From Williamsia limnetica (lineage in GTDB: Bacteria > Actinomycetota > Actinomycetes > Mycobacteriales > Mycobacteriaceae), in NCBI RefSeq assembly GCF_003217475.1, contig NZ_QJSP01000009.1, forward strand, positions 62,001-126,000: DNA of 64,000 bases. Direction: 5' to 3'. A program made the position numbers and the translations under genes. The notes under the pieces are model-generated. The model ran no database searches. It was given only the letters and a program-made list of their open reading frames with translations, and was not told the DNA's origin. Below are positions 7,845 to 16,677 of this stretch, piece after piece (within the stretch, counting starts at the first letter, position 1; each line of letters begins with the position of its first letter).

Positions 7845-9254
7845 TCACTGCTCCTTCTTGTAGGACTCGCCGACTACCTCGGCGTACTTCTGGGATTGTT
7901 CGAGCGCCTCGTCGACAGTGATCTGGCCGGCGATCGCCGCGCTGATCTGTTGACTGACCCGGGTGCCGAAGTCTTGGAACTCGGGGATGGCCAGGAACTG
8001 GATGCCGGTGTACGGAACGGGGTCCACGGTCGGCTTGTTCTGATCGGCGGACTGCATCGAGCTCAGCGTCGGCTCGGCGAATGCACCTGAGATCTCCTTG
8101 TATTGCGGGAGTTCATAGGTCGAGAGCCGACTACCGGGCGGGACGCTTGCCGCGCCCAACTGCTCTGCCACCATCTTGATGTAGTCCTTGCTGGTCATCC
8201 ATTCGATGAACTTCCAGGCGTCATCCTTCTTTTTGCTGCTCTCCGGGATGCCGAGGGACCAGGCGTAGAGCCAACCGTTGTCGCCCTTGGCCATACTCGG
8301 TGCCATCGCATACCCGACGTTTCCTGCGATGTTGCTGTCTTCCGGGCTCTCGAGAACCGACACCGCGGATGTTGCGTCGTACCACATGGCCACCTGGCCC
8401 TGCGACATCAAGTTGGCGCATTCCTGGAAACCTGTTGATGCAGCGCCGGGTTCGCCATACTGGCGCACTGTGTCGACGTAGAATTGAACGGCTTCCTTCA
8501 CCTCCGGACTGTCGAGTTGCGCATTCCACTCCTCGTCGAACCAGCGGCCGCCGAAGGCGTTGATGACGGTGTCGAGCGGCGCGAGCGTCTCGCCCCAGCC
8601 GGGCTTGCCGCGCAAGCAGATTCCGGAGACATCGCCGGTGTTGAGCTTCTTCGCCGCGTCCTGCACTTCGGGCCAGGTCGGCTCGGCGGGCATGGTGATG
8701 CCCGCGTCCGCGAGCATCTTCTTGTTGTACATCAGGAACGAGGACTCGCCGTAGAAAGGTGCCGAGTACATGTTGCCCTCGTAGGACAGCGCCTCGCGGA
8801 GGGTGGGGATGAAGTCGTCCTGGTCATACCCCGGGCTCGACACCATGTACGGGGTGAGATTGACCAGCCAGCCGTTCTCTGCCCAGGTCGCCGTCTCGTA
8901 GTTGCTGATCATGACGACATCGAACTCTCCGCCGCCGGTCGCGACGGAGGCGGTGATCTTCGCCCGGGCCTCGTTCTCCGAGAGGGTGACGAACTTGAGT
9001 TTGATGCCCGGGTTCTCTTTCTCGAACTGAGGAGACAGTGAGATCGCGTCCGTCATCTGCGAATTGGACACCAGTGCGATGGTGACGGCCTCGCTGCCGC
9101 CATCGGTGAAGGATCCGGCCCCGGCGCAGGCGGTTGCGGTCAATGCGACGGTCGACGCCAGCGCAAGCGGGGCGATCAGCCGCCGCCAGCGCCGGCGGCG
9201 ACCCGGAGAAGGGCCGGCGCTCTGGGCGTCGGACTCGGGTGAACCAGTCATCAT
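7845..9254 (-). CDS. Extracellular solute-binding lipoprotein of the polyol ABC transporter
   Basis: A 469-residue family 1 solute-binding protein. A strongly basic N-terminus (GRRRRWRRL) precedes a hydrophobic segment and a lipobox (LTATAC, Cys near residue 43), so it should be lipid-anchored outside the membrane. The mature part has the two-lobe pattern of CUT1 binding proteins (EFDVVMISNYETATWAENGW near residue 115). Two adjacent ATGs (9254 and 9251) are possible; the first overlaps the regulator stop by 4 nt (ATGA). It captures the substrate for the two permeases encoded downstream. The ligand is probably a sugar alcohol, inferred from the divergent dehydrogenases. Confidence 0.87.
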   Translation of the reverse strand: MMTGSPESDAQSAGPSPGRRRRWRRLIAPLALASTVALTATACAGAGSFTDGGSEAVTIALVSNSQMTDAISLSPQFEKENPGIKLKFVTLSENEARAKITASVATGGGEFDVVMISNYETATWAENGWLVNLTPYMVSSPGYDQDDFIPTLREALSYEGNMYSAPFYGESSFLMYNKKMLADAGITMPAEPTWPEVQDAAKKLNTGDVSGICLRGKPGWGETLAPLDTVINAFGGRWFDEEWNAQLDSPEVKEAVQFYVDTVRQYGEPGAASTGFQECANLMSQGQVAMWYDATSAVSVLESPEDSNIAGNVGYAMAPSMAKGDNGWLYAWSLGIPESSKKKDDAWKFIEWMTSKDYIKMVAEQLGAASVPPGSRLSTYELPQYKEISGAFAEPTLSSMQSADQNKPTVDPVPYTGIQFLAIPEFQDFGTRVSQQISAAIAGQITVDEALEQSQKYAEVVGESYKKEQ

Positions 9255-10243
9255 TGACCTTTCTGTTGCGAGATGAGCCAGCGTGCGCAGGTCAGATCGG
9301 TCACCAACGTGGTGGCCAGTCCGCCGCGCACGGCGCCTAGGATCGACTCTTGGCGGTGCGCTCCACCGGATACGAGAATCGTTGTGCGGCAGGCTCGCAC
9401 GGTGTCCAATCCGACCGAGACCGTGCGATCGACGAGTGACGATTGCACCGTGACTCCGCGCGCATCGTAAAATCGCCCGCCGATCTCGCCCACCGCGCCG
9501 AGGCCGGCCAACTCGTCGAGGATCGCCGCGTCGAGATACGCCCCCTCGAACAGGGTCGTGGACGTCGAGACCGACCCGACCCCGAAGACCATGACGTCGG
9601 AATCGTCTGCTGCGCGCAGAGACTGGGACAGAATGGAGTCCTTGCGCATCGCTCGCACGGTGTCGGCATCGGCGTACAGCGGGGCCATCAACCGGAGCGG
9701 CTGGGCGCCGAGGCGTTCGGCGAATCGGGACAACGCATGGTCGACGCCGGTGTGGTATTCGACGGAGGTCATGGATCCGTCCATCTGCACCACACGCCGG
9801 CAGTGGGCGGCGCGGGAACCGATCGAATCCGCGACGGCCACCGTCTCGGGACCCCAGGTGAACCCGAGGGTGTTGGTGGCCTGTAACCGTCTCGTCAGAA
9901 CCGATGCGCCGGCGCGGCCGAGCGCGGCGTTACCCGTATGGGTGCCGTCCGCGGATTGATCGATGATCAGCACCTCATCGAGGCCGAACAACGACTCGAG
10001 TGCACGTTCTTCGTCGGTGTGGATGGAACCGGCGAGGTGCGGCGGCGCGTCGATGACCACCCGTACCAGCCCTTGGGCGCGTGCACGGGCGATGAGCCTT
10101 CCGGCCGTCGGACGGGACAGCCCGAGGCGACCGGCCACCTCGGCCTGGGTGAGCCCCTCGAGGTGGTACATCGTCGCCGCGCGTACCAACAGGCGCAGGT
10201 CTTGGCCTGTGTCGACGGACGGCTCAAGTGGTGACGCGTTCAC
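9251..10243 (-). CDS. SorC/DeoR-family transcriptional regulator of polyol uptake
   Basis: A 330-residue regulator with an N-terminal helix-turn-helix (about residues 15-55, LTQAEVAGRLGLSRPTAGRL) and a C-terminal SorC-type sugar-phosphate-binding domain (GFTWGPETVAVAD, VFGVGSVSTSTT, GAVGEIGGRFYDARG). I chose GTG at 10243 because a strong ribosome site (AGGAGG) lies 5 nt upstream. An upstream in-frame ATG at 10270 sits inside the palindromic operator and is less likely. It is the first gene of the ABC operon and is divergent from two polyol dehydrogenase genes, so it probably controls both transcripts in response to a phosphorylated or free polyol or ketose. Whether it activates or represses is unknown. 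Confidence 0.88.
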   Translation of the reverse strand: MNASPLEPSVDTGQDLRLLVRAATMYHLEGLTQAEVAGRLGLSRPTAGRLIARARAQGLVRVVIDAPPHLAGSIHTDEERALESLFGLDEVLIIDQSADGTHTGNAALGRAGASVLTRRLQATNTLGFTWGPETVAVADSIGSRAAHCRRVVQMDGSMTSVEYHTGVDHALSRFAERLGAQPLRLMAPLYADADTVRAMRKDSILSQSLRAADDSDVMVFGVGSVSTSTTLFEGAYLDAAILDELAGLGAVGEIGGRFYDARGVTVQSSLVDRTVSVGLDTVRACRTTILVSGGAHRQESILGAVRGGLATTLVTDLTCARWLISQQKGQ

Positions 10244-10262
10244 GCGTCCTCCTCGCTGGATC

Positions 10263-10296
10263 GTGAGCATATGCTCACTAGTCGTGGATATGCTCA
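10263..10296. promoter_or_regulatory. Palindromic operator with extra half-site between divergent polyol genes
   Basis: A 16-bp perfect palindrome (GTGAGCATATGCTCAC, 10263-10278) is followed by a second half-site, ATATGCTCA at 10288-10296. The half-site repeats the right arm of the palindrome 19 bp further on, about two helical turns. The element lies between the regulator start (10243) and the dehydrogenase start (10349), where a divergent regulator would bind. Binding by the SorC-type protein is inference. Confidence 0.72.
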
Positions 10297-10348
10297 GTAA
10301 GCTAACATCCTAGCTGTGACGCACGCAACACCTTTGGAGGAATGTGAC

Positions 10349-11383
10349 ATGCTGCCGACGACGATGACCGCCAGTGTGCTGAAGGCACCAGGCGAGTTGA
10401 CGCTCGAACGACGAGACGTCCCGACGCCGGAGGCAGGGCAGGTATTGGTGCAGGTCAGCGCGGTAGGAGTGTGTGGTTCCGACGCGCATTACTACCGGCA
10501 CGGACGCATCGGCGACTACGTCGTCACCGAACCACTGGTCCTCGGACACGAAGCGGCGGGTCGAATAGTCGCGGTCGGCGCAGATGTGCCGACCGGCCGT
10601 GTCGGTGAGCGGGTGTCGATCGAACCGCAGCAACCCGACCCCGACAGCGCCCCCAGCCGTCGCGGCGAATACAACTTGTGTCCCCATATGCGTTTCTACG
10701 CCACCCCTCCCGTCGACGGGGCGTTGGCGGAATACGTGTTGATCGGGTCGGCATTCGCGCATCCGATACCGGATACGGTGAGCGACGAGGCCGCTGCGCT
10801 GTTCGAGCCGTTGTCGGTGGCGATCGCCGCGACTCGCAAAGCGGCTGTCGGGGTGGGCGATCGGGTGCTGATCGCCGGCGCCGGCCCGGTGGGCCTGCTG
10901 TGTGCGCAAGTCGCGAGTGCGGCCGGGGCGACCGAGATCGTCGTCACGGACATCAACCCTGATCGCTGTAGTGCTGCGTTGCGATTCGGCGCCACCACTG
11001 CAGTCGGTCCGGATGAGCTGCCCATCGACCTCGACGCAGATTCGTTCATCGACGCCTCCGGCGCCGAACCCGCCATCGGCGCCGGGATTGCGGCGGTTCG
11101 TCCCGGCGGACGAGTTGTGCTGGTCGGTATGGGATCCTCGTCGACCATGACCTTCCCGGTGGCGCTGATCCAGAACCGCGAGCTCATCGTCACCGGTGTG
11201 TTCAGGTACGCGAATACGTGGCCTGCTGCACGCGCGCTGGTCACCTCGGGCAAGGTGGACCTCGACGCGATGGTCACCGCCCGTTTCGGACTCGACGAGG
11301 TCGCACAAGCCCTCGACGCCGATCGAACCGCAGGCAGCATCAAAGCAGTCATCTTCCCGGGTCGCACCGGGGTCACGTCGTAA
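10349..11383 (+). CDS. Zinc-dependent sorbitol/xylitol-type polyol dehydrogenase
   Basis: A 344-residue medium-chain dehydrogenase that oxidises a polyol to a ketose with NAD. The catalytic zinc region is clear (GVCGSDAHYYRHGRIGDYVV, GHEAAG at about residues 56-61), as is the dinucleotide fold (IAGAGPVGLLCAQ, about 168-180). The sorbitol-dehydrogenase motif YNLCPHMRFYATPPVDGA is present. The usual cysteines of the structural zinc lobe are mostly replaced (QQPDPDSAPSRR), as in sorbitol dehydrogenases that lack structural zinc. ATG at 10349 is preferred because TTGGAGGAA ends 7 nt upstream; GTG at 10316 has no such site. It heads a two-gene transcript with the mannitol dehydrogenase. Sorbitol, xylitol or arabitol are candidate substrates. 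Confidence 0.85.
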   Translation: MLPTTMTASVLKAPGELTLERRDVPTPEAGQVLVQVSAVGVCGSDAHYYRHGRIGDYVVTEPLVLGHEAAGRIVAVGADVPTGRVGERVSIEPQQPDPDSAPSRRGEYNLCPHMRFYATPPVDGALAEYVLIGSAFAHPIPDTVSDEAAALFEPLSVAIAATRKAAVGVGDRVLIAGAGPVGLLCAQVASAAGATEIVVTDINPDRCSAALRFGATTAVGPDELPIDLDADSFIDASGAEPAIGAGIAAVRPGGRVVLVGMGSSSTMTFPVALIQNRELIVTGVFRYANTWPAARALVTSGKVDLDAMVTARFGLDEVAQALDADRTAGSIKAVIFPGRTGVTS

Positions 11384-11397
11384 GGAACTGGTATCCA

Positions 11398-12873
11398 ATG
11401 ACACTGGACAACACCCACCTGCCCGAGATCACGACCATCGCGACACCGTCATACCCGCGGGACGAACTTGTCTGCGGCATCGTGCATTTCGGCGTCGGAG
11501 GTTTCCACCGCGCTCACGAGGCGATGTACGTCGACAGGCTGCTCAATGCAGACTCCGGGTCCAGATCATGGGCGATCTGTGGTGTCGGTGTACTGCCGAG
11601 TGATGTGCGTATGAGAGACGCGCTGGTTCCGCAGGACGGGCTCTACACCCTGACACTCAAGCATCCCGACGGTGCTGTCGACACCGCGGTCATCGGGTCG
11701 ATTGCGCGGTATCTCTATGCCCCCGACGACCCCGAGGCAGTGGTGGCGACGCTGGCATCACCGGACACTCGGATCGTGTCGCTCACGGTGACCGAGGGGG
11801 GCTACAACTTCTCCGCCACGACAGGCGAGTTCGACGAAACGAACCCCGCGATCATCGCAGACCTGGCGGCGGGCGCGGTCCCCGCCACGACGTTCGGGTT
11901 GGTGATCGCAGCCCTGCAGCGGCGTCGGGCGCAAGGGATTCCGTCGTTCACGGTCTTGTCCTGCGACAACATCCAGGGCAACGGCGACATCGCTCGTCAG
12001 ACCTTCACCAGATTTGCCGAGCTGAAGGACCCGGGACTGGCGGCGTGGATGTGGGAGCACACCCGCTTCCCGAACTCGATGGTCGACCGGATCACCCCTG
12101 CCACCGCGCCGGAGTTGCTGTCCGAGGTGACCGAGCGCACCGGCATTGCAGATCGGTGGCCGGTGGTCGCCGAGCCGTTCACCCAGTGGGTCCTGGAGGA
12201 TTCGTTCTCCGATGGTCGTCCGGCGCTGGAAACCGTTGGTGTGCAGGTCGTATCCGACGTCGGACCCTATGAACTCATGAAACTGCGACTGCTCAATGCC
12301 AGTCACCAGGCGTTGTGCTATTTCGGGTATCTGATGGGCTATCGGTACGTTCACGATGCCGCGCAGGATCCGCTGTTGCGCGCCCTGCTGCGCGGATACA
12401 TGAACACCGAGGCCCGACAGACGTTGCTGCCGGTCCCGGGCGTCGACGTGGACGAGTACATCGACACCCTGATCGAACGATTCTCGAACCCGGCGATCGG
12501 TGACACCATCGCGCGGCTCTGCCAAGACTCGTCGGACCGTATCCCGAAGTGGCTGTTGCCGGTGATCAACAGCCGATTGAAGTCAGGGGGCGACGTCCAG
12601 TTGGCGGCCGCCGTGGTTGCCAGTTGGACTCGCTACGCAGAGGGGGAGGACGAGGACGGGCGGCCGATCGAGGTGGTGGATCCACTCGCGGAGTCGCTGG
12701 TGCCGCTGGCCAAGGTCAGTCGCAATGATCCGTTGGCGTTTGTCGGCAACACCGCGCTCTTCGGAGATCTCGCGTCTGACAACCGATTCACGCGGCCCTA
12801 CCTGTGGACACTCGAATCGTTGCGCACCAAAGGTGCTCGCGAAACGCTACGCCTGCTCCTCGCCGCCGAGTAG
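11398..12873 (+). CDS. Mannitol 2-dehydrogenase family (D-mannitol/D-arabitol dehydrogenase)
   Basis: A 491-residue polyol-specific long-chain dehydrogenase/reductase. It has the N-terminal NAD-binding start (IVHFGVGGFHRAHEAMY) and the catalytic Lys-Asn-His motif (KLRLLNASH, about residues 286-294) that needs no metal. The family oxidises D-mannitol to D-fructose, and many members also take D-arabitol to D-xylulose. ATG at 11398 lies 14 nt after the polyol dehydrogenase stop. The convergent xylulokinase gene 44 nt downstream fits a D-arabitol to D-xylulose-5-phosphate route; that link is inference. No fructokinase is present in the window. Confidence 0.88.
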   Translation: MTLDNTHLPEITTIATPSYPRDELVCGIVHFGVGGFHRAHEAMYVDRLLNADSGSRSWAICGVGVLPSDVRMRDALVPQDGLYTLTLKHPDGAVDTAVIGSIARYLYAPDDPEAVVATLASPDTRIVSLTVTEGGYNFSATTGEFDETNPAIIADLAAGAVPATTFGLVIAALQRRRAQGIPSFTVLSCDNIQGNGDIARQTFTRFAELKDPGLAAWMWEHTRFPNSMVDRITPATAPELLSEVTERTGIADRWPVVAEPFTQWVLEDSFSDGRPALETVGVQVVSDVGPYELMKLRLLNASHQALCYFGYLMGYRYVHDAAQDPLLRALLRGYMNTEARQTLLPVPGVDVDEYIDTLIERFSNPAIGDTIARLCQDSSDRIPKWLLPVINSRLKSGGDVQLAAAVVASWTRYAEGEDEDGRPIEVVDPLAESLVPLAKVSRNDPLAFVGNTALFGDLASDNRFTRPYLWTLESLRTKGARETLRLLLAAE

Positions 12874-12883
12874 TGTGCCGAGT

Positions 12884-12916
12884 CCTGCGCTGAGCGGGGA
12901 CCTGCGCTGAGCGGGG
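12884..12916. repeat. Tandem duplication of a 16-17 bp unit
   Basis: CCTGCGCTGAGCGGGG occurs at 12884-12899 and again at 12901-12916, separated by one A. The pair fills the 44-bp gap between the convergent mannitol dehydrogenase and xylulokinase genes. No hairpin stronger than this is visible there. It may be a simple slippage duplication. Confidence 0.8.
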
Positions 12917-12917
12917 G

Positions 12918-14315
12918 TCAACGGCCGACGGTCAGTGCGGACGCCTCTCGGTACTGCGCGTACACCGCAGGTGCTGGGTCTGCCTCGTAGGTGTTCTCTG
13001 CGGCCGCCGACCAGGCAGGCGGTTCTTCGGTACCGGTCAAGGTCCACGCGGCCTGTCGAGCTGCGCCCAGTGCGACATACTCGCCGGGCTCGGGCACGAC
13101 GACGGGGCATCCGAATATGGACGGGGCGATCTGACGTACGGCCGCAGATCTGGCCCCACCACCGACGAGAATGATCCGTCTGATGTCGATACCCTGCTCG
13201 ACTATTCGATCGGCGCAGTACTGCAGGGAGCACAGCAGGCCCTCGACGCCTGCCCGAGCGATGTTCGCGGTGGTGAGGTTTACCCCGCTCATCCCGTGGA
13301 GCGCACCACGGGTGTGCGGCAGATTGGGGGAGCGCTCGCCCTCGAGATACGGGACCAATGACAGTCCTTCGGCTCCCGGTGGGGCCGACAGGGCAAGGTC
13401 TGAGAAGGCCTTCAGGTCCACGCCGAGCATATGTGCGACCGCCGCGAGGACCGGTGCGCCGTTGAGCGTGCACACCAGTGGCAGTTGTCTGCCCGTGGCA
13501 TCGGCGAATCCTGCGACGAGTCCGTCGTAGTCAGCGGGTGCTCGGTCGCCGACAGCGCTGACCACTCCTGAGGTTCCCAGCGACACAACACAATCGCCAG
13601 GACCTGCACCCAGGGCGAGGGCGGCGGCGGCGTTGTCGCCCAGCCCCGCGCCCAGGCGTGCTCCTGTGGCGGTATGGGCTGCGGTCTCGTGCGGTGCCGC
13701 GACGCGTGGAAGCCGTGGACTCCGCCCGCGTAAGGCCAATTGCAGCAACCTGTCGTGATATTCACCGGTGGCGGCGCTGAAGTAGCCGGTACCGCTGGCG
13801 TCGCTCCGGTCGGTCCACAGATTCTCAATGTCTGCGGAACCGGACAGGCGCCAACCGAGCCAGTCGTGTGGCAGGCACACCGCGGCGGTGCGATCGGCAT
13901 TTTCGGGTTCATGGTCGGCGAGCCAACGCAGCTTCGACACGGTGAACGACGCGACGGGCAGCAGGCCGGTCTCATCGACCCACGCTGTGGGACCGCCGAG
14001 ATCGTCGATGAGTGCGGTGGCGGCACCGTCGGAGCGGGTGTCGTTCCACAGCAACGCATCTCGGACCACGGCGCCGGTCTCATCCAGACAGATCATGCCG
14101 TGTTGCTGCGCTCCGACCGACACCGCCGCGACGTCGTCGATTCCACCGGCGACACCGATCGCCTCCTGTAAGGCGTCCCACCACCTGTCGGGATGAATTT
14201 CTGTGCCGGGTGGGTGGGGTGCACTTCCGGATCGGACGATGGTGCCGGTCTCGGCGTCGCACACCACCACCTTGCTGGACTGGGTCGACGAGTCGATGCC
14301 GGCGACCAGCGTCAT
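12918..14315 (-). CDS. xylB: Xylulokinase (FGGY family)
   Basis: A 465-residue carbohydrate kinase that phosphorylates D-xylulose to xylulose-5-phosphate. The N-terminal phosphate loop is [13 protein letters not shown], the substrate-contact segment is [11 protein letters not shown] with LLWNDTRSD following, and the FGGY C-terminal ATPase domain has [10 protein letters not shown] and [14 protein letters not shown]. Length matches XylB. Its ATG at 14315 follows the treY stop by 2 nt, so it is the last gene of a treX-treY-xylB transcript. In M. tuberculosis treZ occupies this place. Biochemically it belongs with the convergent polyol dehydrogenases. Confidence 0.88.
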   Translation of the reverse strand: MTLVAGIDSSTQSSKVVVCDAETGTIVRSGSAPHPPGTEIHPDRWWDALQEAIGVAGGIDDVAAVSVGAQQHGMICLDETGAVVRDALLWNDTRSDGAATALIDDLGGPTAWVDETGLLPVASFTVSKLRWLADHEPENADRTAAVCLPHDWLGWRLSGSADIENLWTDRSDASGTGYFSAATGEYHDRLLQLALRGRSPRLPRVAAPHETAAHTATGARLGAGLGDNAAAALALGAGPGDCVVSLGTSGVVSAVGDRAPADYDGLVAGFADATGRQLPLVCTLNGAPVLAAVAHMLGVDLKAFSDLALSAPPGAEGLSLVPYLEGERSPNLPHTRGALHGMSGVNLTTANIARAGVEGLLCSLQYCADRIVEQGIDIRRIILVGGGARSAAVRQIAPSIFGCPVVVPEPGEYVALGAARQAAWTLTGTEEPPAWSAAAENTYEADPAPAVYAQYREASALTVGR

Positions 14316-14317
14316 GA

Positions 14318-16645
14318 CTACTCCTCAGCGCGTTCGAGAATCGCGACCGAGGTTCCGAGCCGCGCCGTCGCCACGCTACCGGTGAAATCGGTTCCGGTCA
14401 GCAATTCTCGCCACGTGCCTGCGGGTAGTTCCAGCGTCGTGTGTTCCCAGTCGTTGTCGTCGAGTCGCGCCGTCCAACGGCAACCGGCGACGATCACGGA
14501 GACGCCGGCACCCGGTTCACCGCGACCGAACGCGACGACGTGCCCGGCGGCGGGACCGGTCGCCGACACCGGGTGATAGTCCCCGGCCACGAACACCTCT
14601 GGACGCCGACGGCGCAGGTGCAGCGCCGTGCGCACGACTGCGACCTTGGGATGGTCCACGGACTGCGCGTAATCGACCGGACGCCGGTTGTCCGGGTCGA
14701 CCAGCGAATCGTCGAACCATTCGGTGCCCTGGTAGACATCGGGGATCCCTGGCGCCAGGAGAGCCAGCGCCTTCTGGACGACGGAGTCCGACTCCAGGTG
14801 GTCACGGGTGTCGTGGATCAGTTCGGTCAGGTCGTCAGCGCACGGGCCGTCGAAGATCCGGTCGAGCCAGGCGTGGACGGCCGATTCGAAGGCCTCGTCG
14901 ACATCGGTCCAGGTGGTCCCGACGCCACCTTCGCGGATCGCCTTGGTCGCGTAGTCGTGGACCCGCGACCGCAATCCCTGGGTGAGCACGCCGTCGACCG
15001 GCCACACACCGAACAGGTTCTGCCGCAGGAACAATCCCGTGACGCCGGCCGGAGCGGGGTTGCGAGCCTGCGAGCGGTCGACCAGCTCGGTCCAACGCTC
15101 CGGAATCTGCGACAGGAAGCCGATCCGCGCCCGGACGTCTTCACTGCGTTTGGTGTCGTGCGTCGACAACGAGGTCATGGCGCGTGGCCATGCGGCCGCA
15201 CGGTCGGCGTTGAAGCTGTGGAAATCGTCGAGAGAATCCGCGAAGACCCCCGGACTCCCACCGACCTCCTGCAGGCTGACCAGTCGCGCCGTCCGGTAGA
15301 AGAGGCAGTCCTCGACGCTTTTGGCCGTGACAGCACCACAGACCTGCGCCAGACGGGCTCGTGACTCGGCGTCGGAGGCGACTGCCGAGGCGATCAGGTC
15401 GAACGACTGCGTCAGTGCGGGCAACCGCTTTTTCTCGGTGTCCAACAGCGTCTCGAGCGTGCCCGACAGAATCGGGTAGTCGCTGCGGTACACACCGAGT
15501 CCGGCCACCACTGCTCCGATCGCGACGTCGAGATCATCAGCTGCCGGTATGTCGGCACCGCCTGCCGTGGCCTCGATCGCCCTGCGTAGCCGGGCACGTT
15601 CGGCCGGGAACGTCTCGGCGAGAATCGACATCTTCAGTTGTCGCTCCGTGGCTTCCACCCACAGGTGGTCGCCGCGGTCACCGGTGTATCGCTGATGCAG
15701 ATCGCCCAGCGGCTCCTCGCCATCGGGATCGACCAGCACCGCACCCACGGCGCGTAAGACCTCGTAACCGGTGGTCCCATCCACCGGCAGGGACGGATCG
15801 AGCGGCTCGGATCGTGCCAGGATCTTCTCGATCAGCAGTACCCGATCCGGCCCGATGTCGGCCCGCAACCGTGCGAGGTACCCGGCCGGATCGGCCAGAC
15901 CGTCCGGATGATCGACCCGGATCCCGTCGGTGAGGTCCTCGGCGATCAAATGGCGAACGAGGGTGTGGGTGGCGTCGTACACGGCCGGGTCTTCCTGACG
16001 CAGACCGGCCAGACCGTTCACGGAGAAGAATCTGCGGTAGCCGATGACACCCATGTTCCAGGGCACCAGCCGGTACGACTGTTCCTCATGCACTGCGGTC
16101 GCCGGTTTCGGGTGCGCTGGATCGTAGGTGCCCGGCGCCAGCGGGAAACGGTGTTCATAGAAGGCGAGTTCCGGTTCGCTGCCGTCGGCGTCGATCTCGA
16201 GGGCATCGAGGTCGTCGGCGGAACCGAGGACGGGCAGCGCGATCTTGCCCTCCGCGCCGTTGTCCTGAGACCAGTCGATGTCGAAATAGGTCGCGTACTC
16301 CGAGGAAGCACCGAGCCGCAACACATCCCACCACCAGGGATTCTGCCGCGGATCCTCGATACCGGTGTGATTGGGGACGATGTCGACGATGAGGCCGATA
16401 CCGCGGGCGGTCGTCGCAGCCCGCAGTGCGCGGAGGCCTTCGATACCACCGAGCGAGGGGGAAACCTCTGGCGGCGGCACCCAGTCGTACCCATGATTCG
16501 ACCCGGCCTGGGCGGTCTGGATCGGCGAGAGATACAGGTGGCTCACCCCGAGAGCCGCATAGTGATCGAGGTGCTCGATCGCGTCGGCGAACGTGAACTC
16601 GGCGTGTAGCTGAAGCCGATAGGTTGCCGTGAGCGGCAGGATCAT
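14318..16645 (-). CDS. treY: Malto-oligosyltrehalose synthase
   Basis: A 775-residue GH13 enzyme that converts the reducing-end alpha-1,4 bond of maltodextrins into a trehalosyl bond. It has [17 protein letters not shown] at the start, then [29 protein letters not shown], the nucleophile region [21 protein letters not shown] with the acid/base Glu, and [18 protein letters not shown] at 16645 is preferred over the upstream TTG at 16681 because GGAG lies 6 nt before it. It works with TreX (debranching) and TreZ (trehalose release). TreX is encoded 32 nt upstream, but treZ is not in the window. Confidence 0.93.
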   Translation of the reverse strand: MILPLTATYRLQLHAEFTFADAIEHLDHYAALGVSHLYLSPIQTAQAGSNHGYDWVPPPEVSPSLGGIEGLRALRAATTARGIGLIVDIVPNHTGIEDPRQNPWWWDVLRLGASSEYATYFDIDWSQDNGAEGKIALPVLGSADDLDALEIDADGSEPELAFYEHRFPLAPGTYDPAHPKPATAVHEEQSYRLVPWNMGVIGYRRFFSVNGLAGLRQEDPAVYDATHTLVRHLIAEDLTDGIRVDHPDGLADPAGYLARLRADIGPDRVLLIEKILARSEPLDPSLPVDGTTGYEVLRAVGAVLVDPDGEEPLGDLHQRYTGDRGDHLWVEATERQLKMSILAETFPAERARLRRAIEATAGGADIPAADDLDVAIGAVVAGLGVYRSDYPILSGTLETLLDTEKKRLPALTQSFDLIASAVASDAESRARLAQVCGAVTAKSVEDCLFYRTARLVSLQEVGGSPGVFADSLDDFHSFNADRAAAWPRAMTSLSTHDTKRSEDVRARIGFLSQIPERWTELVDRSQARNPAPAGVTGLFLRQNLFGVWPVDGVLTQGLRSRVHDYATKAIREGGVGTTWTDVDEAFESAVHAWLDRIFDGPCADDLTELIHDTRDHLESDSVVQKALALLAPGIPDVYQGTEWFDDSLVDPDNRRPVDYAQSVDHPKVAVVRTALHLRRRRPEVFVAGDYHPVSATGPAAGHVVAFGRGEPGAGVSVIVAGCRWTARLDDNDWEHTTLELPAGTWRELLTGTDFTGSVATARLGTSVAILERAEE

Positions 16646-16677
16646 GGGAGCTCCGGTGCTTGTTCGAGTACGGGTGG

